Notes: generated from the sequence alone by a model not told the origin. Counted from the first letter of the stretch, positions 1-12,744 are shown. The stretch is 64,000 bases of DNA from Anadara kagoshimensis (GCA_021292105.1 CM037861.1:49909920-49973919); one strand, 5' to 3'. A program made the numbers and translations.

Positions 1-1394
1 TCTTATCTCGCTGTACGACCTGAACGATGAAAGTGAAAGTTTCTTGGTCAATGCGTGCATCATGTGATTCTTCTGTTGTTATCTGCATCACAAGCAGGCG
101 TGTACTATCTCAATAAAAAGTTAAATTGATATTTTGATGAAATCTGTTATTTGTCCACGTTAAACTTCAACAACAGACATTTAAGATCTTTGGATTTTAA
201 GCATTAATTTTACTTTTTCAGTCGAAGCTATTTGTGAATTAATTTGTCATCAAATAATTTGTTGTCTATTATATATATTAATAGAAACAATCTTTTAAAA
301 AAGTTTATTGATTGTTTATTAAAACAAGGTAATTTATTTCTGTGTTTACGATTCCAGTACAAAGTACAGAGTACTTTAGAATCAGTCTCCGAAATAGCTG
401 CCGAACTAACAAACACAGTAATTGGATACTTGATTGATGGTAAATGTAACTGTCTATCAACTGTGTCTAGTAATCTAACGCCAAATATAATGATACTTTA
501 TACTTAGTCTGTATAGTTATATATTTCCAATTCAACAAAATTTGGTTCCCAATAATTCTTGGAGAAACAAATTACTGAAACAATAGACAATACCAAAATA
601 AGATTACAAATCGAATTTCAGAAAAAATGGTATAAAGTTTCCGTAGATTTGATCTTGTTTTCCGTTGTTGTAACATTTGTCTTTTATATTATGTCAATTA
701 TTTATCTATAAGAACACGCGCAGACATTATAAACTTTTTTATGTCATGCAACAAAACGCATAATTGTCAGCCCTGACAAATGTTTTTTGTATATTGTTTA
801 ATTTAGGTTATCCCTTTTACTTTTTCATGCAAAGTTCTCCGATTTTAGATAAATGCTTTTAAAACTATTTGAAGTAAATCCGAACCATTTCTACCGGGGA
901 AAACAAAACATTCTGCTGATTAAAATTAAGGATTTTATAACATGCATGATGTCTACAATATGTCGTATGTACTTATGTTTGACATTACGTACATTTATTT
1001 GATAACAGTCTATGATATTGTCTGACTTTGAATAACCCTTAACCAATAGATCATGCGAACATCTATTTATATTTCGTATGTTTTGTTCTTATTTGTTATA
1101 CGACTATTACAAATACGTCTGATTTTGTTAAACATTTTACTTTATTATCCTGTTTCTAATTTGTCTGTCGACACTATCACGACCAGACGAAAAGTTGTAA
1201 ATCTTTTCAACATGGTGTGTATTCTAATAAAGACTGTTATTCCTTTCCTGAAAGAATAAAAATCTACCATGTTGATAGACATTGTGTCATTACACGTTAA
1301 TCATTAGGAGAGCAAAATTTATCAAGTTGATACTAATACCGTACTTTTTAAAAGAAACAATGCATATTTTAACCAACGATGAAATTTTATTAAT
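1..1394. other. Unassigned AT-rich sequence
   Basis: I recognise no gene, RNA or repeat here. The open frames are short, overlap on opposite strands (228-507) and have no family motif. Confidence 0.5.
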
Positions 1395-1592
1395 CAAAAA
1401 CAAACAACCTAATCCATGTCCGAATCACGATCAAGAAGCAAAGGAAAAACTTTTAAACTATCAAGTCAGGTTAGACACGTGAACTTCCACCAGGGAAGTA
1501 AAGGCCGGTTGCTTCGGAAGGATTAGAACCTCCTGTTAAGCTAGGTACACCCACCACGTGTGTAATCAAACTTGTGTGAAAGAAACATGCAA
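1395..1592 (-). repeat. Family T repeat, copy 1
   Basis: A reverse-orientation copy of the commonest dispersed repeat in the window. On the minus strand it runs from a CACACGTGG-like start through a block ending in CACCCGGCCTCA-like sequence, a GGAAGTTCACGTGTCTAACC block, and a tail reading GATTCGGACATGGAT-like. CACGTG hexamers lie at 1476-1481 and 1555-1560. Elsewhere the same sequence follows directly after the end of a YIDDV-type reverse transcriptase (51,058-51,400), so it is probably the 3' non-coding part of that retroelement or a derivative that moves alone. Confidence 0.75.
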
Positions 1593-1795
1593 CTATGGGA
1601 CATTTACATAAACAGCGAAAGCGCAATCTGACAATAATATTTGCCTTAATATTAAATAGTAGGTATGTCATTAATGTATTCTTAGAGACGAGTATATTTA
1701 CGAATGAAGTCCCTTCTTTCCCCCGAAATGACGTTCCTATAGTAGAAGAATTAAAAAAATTGAAGTGGCGTTTGTAGCTATCTATTTTGGAGGTA

Positions 1796-1905
1796 AGTAT
1801 CCTTCCAGAGCACCCGGTCTAACATCTCTGTTCGCGTGTAATTTCAAATTTTTACTTTGCTTTAAGGATTGTGATTTGTACATAAACCGGTATATTTGCG
1901 GTTGT
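1796..1905 (+). repeat. Family T repeat, fragment
   Basis: A plus-strand fragment with the CCTTCCAGAGCACCCGGTCT block and the following TTTTTACTTTGC and GGATTGTGATT blocks. It is diverged and lacks the start of the family. Confidence 0.55.
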
Positions 1906-4074
1906 TTTAAAAGTTAAGTAAAAAAAATTAACAATTTAGCCACATGTAACGGTGACATTCTATCATGCTCAAAATAGGTTTGAATTGTGTTTCTTTCCTT
2001 TGTTACAACATACCTTTTTACATAAATTATGCTTTGTTTTTTGTCCAAACCTACAATAAATTATTATTCTATTAGAATACATGTAATACTCCAAGTGAAG
2101 ATGTATTAGAATTTGAAGATAGTGCTGATAATGCCTACTCTTTGCTTTAAATTGTAATATGCAGATTGTAAGATTCTAGATCACTACAACTACTTTTGTT
2201 TAAAAATGTAAAAAATTAAGACACTTTTTATTGTCGGATATGAAGCACTACTTTTTTTTTCTGTTCTCATATCCATGTGTTTTTGTTTTTTTAATAACTG
2301 TAAAGTATCTATATATTTAAAATTGAAGCATTTGAGGTACCTAAATTTTCATTTCTATGCTTCATTAAATCAATGGGCTTTGATTTTAATCAGTTTATGG
2401 CCGTGTGACTCTACTTGGTCACGCGAAAAATGAATCGACCCTATTTTAATTAAAGTTCATTGCATATATTTCAATGAATTTATAGGCAATGGGAAAACTT
2501 AAAACGATTACCACCTGTATTGCTGGTTGTTTACAAACATAGTTTGTGTGAAACATAGTACAGCAAGGTCAATGTATTGTGACGTCAACAACTTGAACGT
2601 TTGTAACATCAATGACAAAGGAAAGTTCCTTAGGATATGATTTTGTATGTTTGTTTTTATATCATGTGAAGCCATGACAGCGAGAATCGTTGTTTTAAAG
2701 TAAATGTATGGTTTTCCCAAGGAAACTTTTCTTTCGTTAGGTAGATCTATACCTTACAAATTGCTTGAAAACATATATTAAAATTATGATATGTTGTACA
2801 AGGGCATAAACCCTTCAACATGCCAAAATTTCAGGATAGGTTTTCGACTTGTTTAAGAAGTTCTGAAGTGCAACTTGGTGGCCATTGTCAGGATATAAAT
2901 GATCAAAGTATAACCACTGTAATCAATAAATAAGCTTTAATTATTTTTGTCGTGCTTAGAAACCAAAAGTATTTTGCATTTAAATTTACCAATATGTCAT
3001 GAAAATATTTGGACCAATGACATTTTACTTCCGGTCATGGGGGATTTTTCTAAAGCGCCACCTATTAAGATAGAACATTAAATTCCTAAAAACTAAAAGT
3101 AGCAACCTTTACTTAATTTGTAGATTATTAAAAACTAATTCGAATACGACCTCTGATTTTCACATATATTGTACATGAATATATAAGTTTGATTTTCGGA
3201 ATCAAAAAATAGGGGGCGTCAAGCTACTTTTTTTTATAAAATTACACCAAAATCCTGAAACAAGAAAAAAACCTGATTCATTCCGTAAGAAGTTATCATT
3301 TATGTCCTGGTATACTATTATATGCTCAATGTTTTTGTTTGGTATTAACAAATAAACAAAAACACTGATAGCTATTTGGTTGTGAAAAACAAAACTTATT
3401 TTTAATATTATATGGTCTGTTCCCTTAGCAACCGTTACCCAACACAGATGAATTAAAGTGGCCATGGAAAGGGAATTCGTTATTTTTTTCAATTTTTTTT
3501 ACATGTTTTCATTATAATTCAGAGAAACACATGGTTCGCCCTTTTATCATTGCAGAAGTGGTATTGTGCCTATGCAACATACAATGGCATCTGTCTTTGT
3601 CTATCAATTTCTCTAAAGTTTCCGTATACGGTCAAGTATTAGTTTTTGTAATTTATATCAGAAACTCATACTTTAGTACCTTTGACTCAAACAAAAATCG
3701 TATTTCTTTAACATACACATGGTTTTCACGAGTAATATTTTTAAAAAGTTAGCTCCCTGTGCCAGTGGTCATTGTGTATGGATATATTTGTTTCGTCCTT
3801 TTTTTCTTTTGCTATATCTCCGTTGATTTATAAAACTGTCTTCTTGGCAAATATAACGGTAATCCTTCCTGGATGCACATTTTCAAAATGAATGACAAGT
3901 ACCACAAATAAAAAAGATATCAGTATTATACCCAGTAGAATTTCAAGAAAAGTATAAGTTCAAACGTTCATTCGTTAATATTAAACATTTAATATCGGCA
4001 AATTTTATTTATTTAGGTTCAAATTCCCTAAAGAGTCTGAGAAAATATTTACGTTTTAAAAACATTGTATAATT
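1906..4074. other. Unassigned AT-rich sequence
   Basis: No gene or recognisable element. The open frames at 2508-2720, 3202-3492 and 3531-3752 have no motif or codon signal that I trust. Confidence 0.5.
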
Positions 4075-4148
4075 ATAAAATATATTCTAGACTATGATGA
4101 CAAAGTTACGAACATCAATATTAAATTATATCCTTTCTCTTCCAAAAA

Positions 4149-4383
4149 CATTGTTGTGAATTCTACACTCTTTGAAGCTCGTTTTCTTTACTTTGTTTTA
4201 TTTACATAATTCTTGAAAGGGCATGTTGATTATATCTTTATATACCCATTGCTGTACGGTTTATTCATTGTTGTGAAATTTTCTTCTCTTTGAAGCTCGT
4301 TTTCTGTACTTTGTTTTATTCACATATTTTTTGGCGAGTTGCTAATGGGTTCATATACTTATTGATGTACATGTGTGGTTTAC
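4149..4383 (+). repeat. 118-bp tandem repeat, two copies
   Basis: Two direct copies start at CATTGTTGTGAA (4149 and 4267). Both contain CTTTGAAGCTCGTTTTCT and end in GGTTTA. Unit B has only one diverged equivalent, so copy number differs between the duplicated units. Confidence 0.75.
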
Positions 4384-4384
4384 C

Positions 4385-4615
4385 TTGTTATCTTCAAAGT
4401 ATCAGAATATGACATAAACATCGAGAATAAAGTTGTACAGTCTTGTTCAAATGTTTACCTATGGTTCACTGTGTTATTTTTTAAGTATTAAAATATGACA
4501 TTTACTTTGAAAACATTCTTGTTCAAAGGTTCAAACTGATTAACAGTGTTAGAATATGAAATACAAATCAAGGATTTAGTTGTACATTCTTGTTCAAATT
4601 TTTTACCATGGTGTT
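4385..4615 (+). repeat. Short tandem repeats around ATATGACAT and CTTGTTCAAA
   Basis: Three degenerate copies of a block with AGTATTAAAATATGACAT followed by ACATTCTTGTTCAAA. Unit B has two copies at 13,170-13,315. Confidence 0.6.
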
Positions 4616-4772
4616 AGTTAAACAGTTGTTGGGTATAAGTTGTTTGCCGTAAATCTTTATTTCATTTTGTTCGAGAAGTAAAAAAAAACACAGTTAACCT
4701 CGTATTATGTGAATTTCTAAGTATAGATAACAAAGAAACATACTTTTACAATACATGTATATAAAACAGCAC

Positions 4773-4966
4773 AGTTCCTTTCACACTATTTTTATTATAC
4801 ACGTGGCGGGTGTAGCTAGGTAAACAAGATGTGCTTACCCTTCCGGAGCACCCGGCCTCACTCCCCTGGTGGAAGTTCACGTGTCTAATCAAACTTGTCA
4901 TTTCCAAAATTTTTACTTTGCTTCTGGATTATGATTCGGACATGAATTTGTATGTTTGTTTTCGAT
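4773..4966 (+). repeat. Family T repeat, solo insertion absent from unit B
   Basis: A T copy starting near AGTTCCTTTCACAC and ending GTTTGTTTTCGATT. The paralogous place in unit B (near 13,718) reads straight from TATATAAAACAGC into TTAACAATCTTTGC with no T sequence. A therefore has about 190 extra bases that are exactly the T unit, without any RT coding part. CACGTG is at 4800-4805 and 4878-4883. Confidence 0.8.
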
Positions 4967-6014
4967 TAACAAACTTTGCTTGCAAAGTGAAAATCTAAAT
5001 GTTTTTTGGATGGAAGTTGAGCATAAGTGGTCTGCCATGTCACATGTAGGGAAAATCCTAAAATATTTGAGTTTTGGTTCAAGCGAATTTAATTCCGAAA
5101 CGGCCATCTTGTACAGGTTTAGCTTTAGCTAGGTATAGTTTCACAAGTTTTATACCACCTCACAATCTAAAGTGAGTCAGTATAAGGCATATGAAAATCT
5201 TCGTTTTCTAATAAAAGTAAAACTACAAATTTATCATATAACACCTGAAATTTTAATCAGGATATATAAAAAATTAAATCGAATTTTAGTTTCTACGCAA
5301 TTCCTCTTACAGAAAATCGAGTTTATGATTACTGTAAAAGAGAAACGAAATCATCTCTTAAATAACAAGATTTGAACTCAGAATCTGATCTGCCAACAAT
5401 TAAATTCTTTTTTAAATATTTTGTCATTTAAAGCTAGTCATTTAAAACAATTGGCGTTTAAATCGAAATTAAACACTCAGTTGCAGTAAAGTAATTAATC
5501 TGTCCATCATGTTGCTTTATTTTTGACTCGTGATGCAATTTAATACCAATGCGATTAAGTTTCAAATAAGGGGTTTAATAAGATGTTCCATGTCGCTTCA
5601 GATATCCTCCACAATCTTTCTTTTAAAACTAGAGTAGCCTTATTTCAATGAATTGATTTTTTTTAAAAAAAAAAAACTTAATTTCTTATAAACATAATCA
5701 GTGTTGCTTTCATTTCACAAACTATCAGTATACATATATATATTCTGTAAATCGAGAAAATTTCAAGTTTGTTTTATTATGAGCAACAAGATGCGAATTT
5801 GTGGCTGACATTACTCATATCATTGCATAAAGTTGCAGAAGTATACCTTAGTTTTTGAGGAATTTCAAATTATAACCATTTGAAGTTTCTATTCATATTT
5901 ATTGGAGATATTTTATTTAACAAATGTCACGATTTTATTAATCCCTGTAATGTGATGCAATTTATATAACCAGAGAAATTTAAATACTTCTAATAACTTA
6001 TTGGCCAGAATGCA

Positions 6015-6350
6015 TTATTTCACCAGTTTTACTTTCACAGGGCAAGACGGCCGTTTTCGAATACAATTCCCCATTAGTAGTGCTGGACAAAATGTGTGAA
6101 ACCAATATTTTTCAAGATGTTAAAAAAGATACACAAAGGTCCAAAAAAAAGATACACAAAGGACCAAAATATATTTTACGAAATTTAGCTAAGGAAATAC
6201 TTTGCATGAGGGAGTTTACTTCTTTTTGTGAGTTATTTCAGATTTTTCACTAGCAACAAATAGACAACAGTATATTTCTGACCATAATACACATTTATTG
6301 CCTACTGAGTTTGTGATATCCTCGAGGAAACTTCTACAATCAGATATCGG
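6015..6350 (-). repeat. Family G repeat
   Basis: A minus-strand copy of a roughly 350-bp dispersed repeat. Its marks are ACGGCCG, an AATACAATTCCTCATCAGTAGTGCTTG-like core seen here as AGTAGTGCTGGACAAAAT, GGACCAAAATATATTTTAC, and a distal GATATC-rich end. Part of it is internally duplicated (two AAGATACACAAAGG blocks at 6128-6165). No coding capacity was seen. Confidence 0.75.
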
Positions 6351-7436
6351 ATGATTAATATGATGCGAAAATAAAAAGTACACATGGATGCGTCTATTCG
6401 CCGTTGCCGACATTATTTATTTCACTGCATTAATTTCACAAAACATTAAATGTTTTGTCACATATTTAGACTTGCTGTTTATATATATTTTTAACATTTT
6501 ACATGATATATTAGGACAAAAACGCCATTCACTAACCCGAATATTTAGCTTGGTTTTCCATTATACACAAGTTCTATAAAACATGTTGCCAATATCTACA
6601 AAATGTATGAATATTCTTATAAAAGCAAATTGACGAATGAATGAAAAATAACAAATTGGCGTAAACAGCAATCCTTTCTTAAATTCGAGAAACAATTCTT
6701 GGCTTTTAACTGCATTTTATTGTGACCTAACAAAATTTTAGCGATTCCTTAGGTTATAACTTAAAGTTTATTATATTTACCAAAGAGTACGAGTCGAGTC
6801 ACACATGAATAAAATCGCTACAATTTGGTGCATTTTATATACCAGAGAAATTTGAATAATTATTAGGATTCATGGACGTCAATATATATTTAATATCACG
6901 GAGGTTAGTGCGTTTGTAGAATATTTAAAATACTTTATTGACAATTGATATTTTATAATCACAACGATAAATATTTATATCTGTTTTATTATTACTGTTA
7001 CATTTTGTGTCATTAACATCTTATATTATCATTATCCCCATTATGTATCGGTCAAAATTAATTAAATAATGTTCCTTGAATCATATTTTCTCTGTGTGCA
7101 TATAAATTCCTGTAAATTATAATAACAATATACATTATATACTTTCGGGTTCATGGTTCATTATTTGATTAAATTGTCATTGTCTTCACTTTTTAAATGT
7201 CTTTTGTTGCTTGTGGACCAATCAATGGTTGTAAAACAGTGGATGGTTTGGTTCCTCCAATAGTACTCTTAACACACCAATAACAACTTACCCCCTTGCC
7301 AATTCCAATTATGTTTTCCCAAACAGTGTATGTATTTACTTGTTCTGTCTTGTTTGGTCTTTAAATAATTAACTCTTGTTCTTGGCCGAGTCGGCTATAT
7401 TTTCTACTACTAAATTTCATTATCAAGTATTTTGAA

Positions 7437-7592
7437 AGTATTCCATGTATATTAAGCTAAACAGGAAGAGCTTACCTTTTCGGAAGCCCCGGTCTTACTT
7501 TCCTAGCTGAAGTTCACGTGTTTAACCTTACTTTTCATTTACAAAGTTTTTACTTGGCTTATGGATTGTGATTCGGACATGAAATAGTATGT
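7437..7592 (+). repeat. Family T repeat
   Basis: A T copy shared with unit B (16,337-16,500), so it predates the duplication. CACGTG is at 7515-7520. Confidence 0.75.
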
Positions 7593-8019
7593 TCTTGATT
7601 CCTATTCAAAAAATGAAAAACTATTTGTCTTATTTTTCAGACATATTTGTATATTTTACTTTAATAACTTAGTCGTCTGACATTGAAAAACGAACAAGTG
7701 ATTCATTCTTCAAAATGTTAGACATCCTTGCTTTGATCTTTAAATCTATGCTTTTAGAATTCGTATTTATATTCTAACATGTCAATTTATTAATGAAACC
7801 TTGTCAAAACTCAAAGAAATAAAATTACAAAATCAAAATTGTGTTTGCTGCACAACAATACACTTTTTTGTGAAAGATGTGTGTTGTCACGTTACGAATA
7901 AAGTTGATACCATAACTAAATTTTATTGTAGACGTGCATCTAGTCCATAGCTATGAAATCTTCATTTATTTGCAAGAATAGCCTGCACTTTATTACTTTA
8001 ATATAAAATATAAATATCT

Positions 8020-8300
8020 AGTACTATACGTTTATTATTACCATATTGACTCCAAAAAGAGATATACTGAAAATGTCATCGAACACAATGTTAAGAGTTT
8101 TCGATAGATAACATATGGTCACAAACTTTACCTCTGCTTGCTCATGTATGCAGAACCTTGTTGATCTGAAGACTTGACTGTGGCAAAATCATACAACTTC
8201 ATTTACAGATACAAAAGTGACGTTTTAGCACTCATTAAGCCAAAATTTGAAATTAATATGAATTTCTTCTATCCTAGTGTTAAAAGATACGAAGAACCAG
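8020..8300 (+). pseudogene. Reverse transcriptase remnant (YIDDV family)
   Basis: A badly decayed piece of the reverse transcriptase domain that recurs throughout the window. Recognisable blocks, in shifting frames, are the segment leading to ATGCAGAACCTTGTT (the MQNLL helix), CAAAATCATACAACTTCATT, and TTTACAGATAC, which corresponds to the FIYRYIDDVL catalytic segment at other loci. Then come AAATTTGAAATTAATATG and TTCTATCCTAGTGT (the ..VIYPS block). The catalytic Asp pair is not preserved. It is paralogous to 17,035-17,275 in unit B. Because of the YIDDV core and the upstream GLKF.PTP motif seen at 28.9 kb, it is probably Penelope-like. The lineage is an inference. Confidence 0.55.
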
Positions 8301-9799
8301 CAGTATAACATATAGTTAAAACCAAATAGTTTACCATCTCGGGTTTGGTTAGAGATTTATTCGTTTCCTAGTTTAAAGACCAAAGCAAAGAACAACCAAC
8401 AAACAAATATTAAGAACACATAATGAAATCCACCGATAAAGTATTCCTTGTGTAAATGAAATTTTATTTTTAAAAGTTTAGCAAACGAAATTTAATTACC
8501 GGTTAAGGAGGGTTGACTGAATCTGTAGATTGCATTTATCTAATACATATCGGATGTTATCCAAGTAAATTAAAATGTCGGACTTTTAACTTCAACGAGA
8601 AAAATATTGCGTTTGGAAATCTAATATCATTTCATTTCATCTGAAAATGTTATTAAATTTGAAATTTAAATACACAATTTAAACCATGACTTCAATGATG
8701 TAAATTCTAGTATACAGAAGAAGCGGCACTGATTAACTGTATTCTATTTTGTAAATTGCTATTGGTGAGCGAATCGATTCTCTGCCCGATATGATATTTG
8801 GTCTTAAACCATGCACTCTCTTTTTCTGTAAATTTTGTTTGTGTAAAATATTTGACTGATCAGAAACAAAGCAACAAATAGTTTAACATTTCCGATAAAA
8901 TCCTAACTGAAATCGCAAACAATCAATATGAAATTTCCAACGTCTGCCTGGAACTGATTTTTAACATAACAAAACATAGTGCTGTGCTAATGGTACATTT
9001 GAAGGGCCCTCCATACATCCAAATTGATCATACAACCAATATGCACGCATTCATATATCAAGAATATACTTCTATATTAAGTTTGTAATGACATTTTTGT
9101 ATATATTCTACTTCGTACGAATAAAGAAACAAAGCAACAATCAATGGTGCACTGATTGTGTCTATTAAATTATACTAGATTGCTTAAAAACATTTTTGTC
9201 AGAGCAATCTTCAAAATTAGTTGAGCAAATCATAGAAAAACAAGCATTTTTAGAAATAAAACGTTCGAGACGTTCAAATGAAGCAATAAGATAAATCAAA
9301 GTGTAAACAATTATTACTCTTTGATTGCACTTGCCAGTAATCTGAAAACGTGCACATAATATCAAAATTCTAACTCCGTAAATGCAAAAAATCCAATCTA
9401 ATTTCAAGTATTTAGTCATTTAAATCTAGTCATTTAACGCAATCGGCGTTCAATTCGAAATTAAACATTCAATTACAGTGAATCTGTACACCATGTTTTT
9501 CTTTTGATAAAATTCGAAACCAATGTATTATAATGTATAATGCAGTTTCTCAATGCCCACTTTTATGCTACATTTGATAAAGGTCCGTTCAATTAAAAGG
9601 AGGTTCTTTTAAAAGGTTACAATTGTTGTGGTTTCTCGGTGCCCTTTTGTATGCTACATTTGATAAATGGTTGATTACAATTGTTGTGGTCTTGGGAGTG
9701 TATTAAAATCATAAGCATGATTTTTCTTTTAAGATAGATGAAAAGCAAATACAATGAGGACGCAGGATGACTAACATATCAACCATTTTAGTAAACAAT

Positions 9800-10235
9800 T
9801 TATTATACCTCATTACAATACTATCTGTAATTTGATTGGGTCATTGGATCATGTGATCAGGGTGGAGAAAACATCGTGTATCTCTCTGAAAACATCATAT
9901 CCCACCTCTTCGGAACACACCATGACGTCACAATGATATGGCGTCATCGATGGCAAATAGATCACGACGTTCTAGCGTTTGCCTTCGATGAGTTCCGATA
10001 GAGGAAAAAGCTATAAAGAACTGATGTTTTAACCTTCCAGGCTGTCTTTTTTTAAATAGCTTTTCTTTCTTTCTTATTACCATGGTTATTTTTCAGTATA
10101 TAATAAACAATTCATTGCCTTTGTTTGAGGAAGATATGAACATTTGTGTACTCTTAACAAGTCACATATATATGGCATGTTGCGGGTGAACAAATGTTCA
10201 TATCTCCCTCACTCAAAGGCAATAAATGTATAATA
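9800..10235. other. Unit-A-specific insertion with a long hairpin
   Basis: About 430 bases lie between TTTATTATA and CCCCATATGTT and are missing from unit B, where near 18,570 the sequence runs straight through. The segment contains GATCATGTGATC and GACGTCAC motifs and a 34-bp inverted repeat at its right end. It looks like a mobile insertion, but I could not identify terminal repeats that assign a class. Confidence 0.6.
10114..10223. repeat. Imperfect 34-bp hairpin
   Basis: The arms are 10,114-10,147 and 10,190-10,223. They pair at 31 of 34 positions around a 42-base loop. The arm begins ATTGCCTTTG and ends GATATGAACATTTGT. Confidence 0.85.
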
Positions 10236-10914
10236 TACCCCATATGTTACAAAAATCCAACAGCTGAATAACAGCAAAATGTCAATATCCAAAATAACAC
10301 ACAAGAAATTATTTGTAGTCACAAATATCTGGTCTTACATGAAATAATATCCTCACTAAATAATACGCATATGGGAATAAATCTTAATATTGCCTTATAA
10401 GGCTCGTCTTCAATTGATCACTTCCCATTCTGGATATAATTTTAGTGGTTTTTTGGTATTAAAAGAAAGGTCCAAGTAATAATTTAAAGTAGACTTATTA
10501 GTCGGAATATGACGATGACGGATATTATGTTCTTATTTAACTATATTACCACATGTTACTTCGACTGCAGATGCTATCACAGAAAGCTGCTGGTGGTAAT
10601 TTCGATTTCGACATTTATTGTTTATATTGTAGATGCTTCTTTTAAGATCTTTTGTACTGATTAATTGGTTTTTACTAAAACACGAAATAAATAAATAACA
10701 TATATTTAAAGACTATTTACACTGGTTAACACAAATTTTAATGATACAATATTGCCATAATACTTACCCCTTTATTTTATTGGATGTCATTAAGGGCACT
10801 GTAGGAATTCATTTCTTAAACCTGTAACAGAAAAAATAATACAAGTGACATTCATAATATGTTACATTAGACATTTGAATTTCGCGCTCATTTACAAGAA
10901 ACACATTGGAAGCT

Positions 10915-11135
10915 ATATGACTTCAATTTCGCTATTGTCAACTTGGCACTAGTAAGAAATATACCTGCTTGTCCTGCTTATGGTATACATATTCTCCAGT
11001 ACCATTTTCTTCCACGGAAACTTTTTACAAAAACAAATGTAGCTAGTTCCTTAGAAATAAATGTTTGATTCAGGGATAACCAAAGCCTGTGCTTATCACG
11101 GCCTTTAAAGATTATAGCATAGCCGTCAACACTTA
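10915..11135 (+). pseudogene. Reverse transcriptase remnant, C-terminal part
   Basis: A translated stretch with DFNFAIVN, then NIPACPAYG, then decayed SKLLTN-like and CLSRPL segments. This is the region downstream of the YIDDV core in the same RT family (compare 21,730-22,185 and 51,058). Stops and frameshifts are present. It is shared with unit B (19,225-19,440). Confidence 0.6.
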
Positions 11136-11199
11136 TTGATTGTTTGACAAATGGTTAGAAAAACCGTTTATTTATGTACTTGTACAAAAATAACAATAA

Positions 11200-11418
11200 A
11201 AAACCCAAACAAACCAATCTATGCCCGAACCACAATCTCAAAGCTGGTAAATTAGGTTAAATACGTGAACTTCCACCAGGAAAAAACAGGTTAGGTGAGG
11301 TTGGGTGATCCAAAAAGGTAAGCACATCCTATTAAGCTACCTATACCCACCCGTGTGTAATCTAAATTGGAAATGAAAAGACAATGGAACTAAGGGACGT
11401 TGGATATTTCCAGGGTAA
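11200..11418 (-). repeat. Family T repeat
   Basis: A reverse-orientation T copy, shared with unit B (19,500-19,725). The usual CACGTG is TACGTG here. It lies tail to tail with the plus-strand RT remnant just upstream, so the T sequence and the RT piece belong to different insertions. Confidence 0.75.
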
Positions 11419-12019
11419 TTTGGGTAAGACAATATCATATATAAGCCAAATTGATTCCATAGGTAATCAACATCAACATATATGCCAAAAAGACAATTTT
11501 GCATAGCTGCTTGTAAAATAAATCAATACGTATGTGATTAAAATGAAAATAATTAAATGCATCGATAATTATCATGTTTATTGCAAAGAACTTTTCTAAT
11601 ATTTGAAGATGAACAGATTTCCAATATCAAAGATGATATATCTCTATTTGACCACATATGATTGAAGCCATCGTATGGCACCAAAGTATTTATTCCATAA
11701 AACAAGTTTCGTAGTTTTTTATGATCCCAATTATTAAATGTTTCAAAGATTAGCTTTGAGGTTTTGAAAATGGCGTCTGTAATACTACACTTACAGAATA
11801 TGTTATATTCGTGTTTGTTTGATGTTAAGATATTGTGTTTATAAAATAAATATAATAAGGAGATGTAAATTAATCAGTTTTAGTAATAACTCATTTAAAT
11901 ATGTTATTTCCACTCGATAAATCATAAAGTAAACATTCCGATACATGTTCAAATCACAATCGAAGAAAGCAAATTATAAAATATAGATACAACAATAATA
12001 GACAGGCTATTTGCATATA

Positions 12020-12316
12020 TGTTGTTTAGTAATATAATTTTCCAGCAAACAATTGGTATACTAATGGACACAAACTCTTCACCGTTGCTTGTAGATATCT
12101 CGTAGTATTCTTGTGAATCAGAGTTTATGCAGAGCCTTGCTCAATCTGAAGAGAAGATTGTCGCCAAATCATTCAATTAAACAGATATACAGAAACGTTC
12201 TGTCTCTAAACAATCCTAAATTTGGATACTATGTGAATGTCATCTATCATGGTGAGCTTAAAATAAAACATACTGACTCGTCAAGTTCTGTTTCATATTT
12301 AGACATATCTCCATAG
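12020..12316 (+). pseudogene. Reverse transcriptase remnant with the QQTIGI..LL.D block
   Basis: The best preserved 5' part of the RT core in unit A. Translation gives IIFQQTIGILMDTNSSPLLVD, then a block equivalent to ..YSCESEFMQSL, then after a frameshift VLSLNNPKFGYYVNVIY and SVSYLDI. In the family this spans the fingers-palm segment, the catalytic YIDD segment (lost here: CAGATATACAGAAACG) and the following palm strands. It is inactive. It sits directly before a T copy and is duplicated at 20,325-20,590. Confidence 0.65.
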
Positions 12317-12319
12317 CCA

Positions 12320-12545
12320 TAGCCCACAGAGGTATCATACTTCCATGTTCATTTCACTCAATTTTGATTACACACGATGCGAGTGTAGCTACATAAACGG
12401 GAGGTGCCTACACTTCCGGAGAGCACCCAGCCTCACTTTTCTGGTGGAAGTTCACGTGTTTAACCTGATTTGTCAGTTTCAAAGTTTTTTTTTTTTACTT
12501 TGCTTCCGGATTGTGATTCGGACATGGATAAGTATATATGTTTTG
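12320..12545 (+). repeat. Family T repeat at the A/B junction
   Basis: The T copy that closes unit A, paired with 20,703-20,960 closing unit B. Both share AAACGGGAGGTGCCTA and a GGAGAGCACCC variant. CACGTG is at 12,453-12,458. The next bases, GATTACAATTGTTGTAATTT (from 12,545), also occur at 9,671 and 18,435. Confidence 0.75.
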
Positions 12546-12744
12546 ATTACAATTGTTGTAATTTTAGGAGCGTATTAAATCAAAGTATGGTTTTTCTTCT
12601 AAGATAGATATAAAATACATTCCAGACTATGACGACAATGATACGAACATCAATAATGAATTGTATTCTTCCTCTTGCGAGTACATTGCTGTGAAATTCT
12701 ACTCTTATAAGTTCGTTTTCCGCAGTTACTTGTTTTCATATATT

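Larger units (their letters stand above)
4075..12545. repeat. Tandem segmental duplication, unit A
   Basis: The first of two direct 8.4-kb units. Collinear anchors with unit B include 5172/13,931 (TCAGTATAAGG/TCAGTGTAAGG), 7771-7842/16,681-16,752 (2 differences in 72 bases), about 9,161-9,290/17,966-18,095 and 12,092/20,394. The offset drifts from about 8,530 to 8,940 and then to 8,300 because each unit has private insertions. Both units end with a T copy carrying the same derived features (AAACGGGAGGTGCCTA and GGAGAGCACCC). No intact gene is inside. Confidence 0.9.

Noticed and set aside
3202-3752. Opposed open frames of 96 and 73 codons
   Set aside because: No motif, no composition shift and no splice context; most likely chance frames.
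12345-12578. Open frames with RRCLPF and FWIVIRTWIS-like peptides (also at 1471-1671 and 33,234-33,596)
   Set aside because: They are translations of family T, which lies downstream of the RT stop and shows insertions and deletions without regard to frame.
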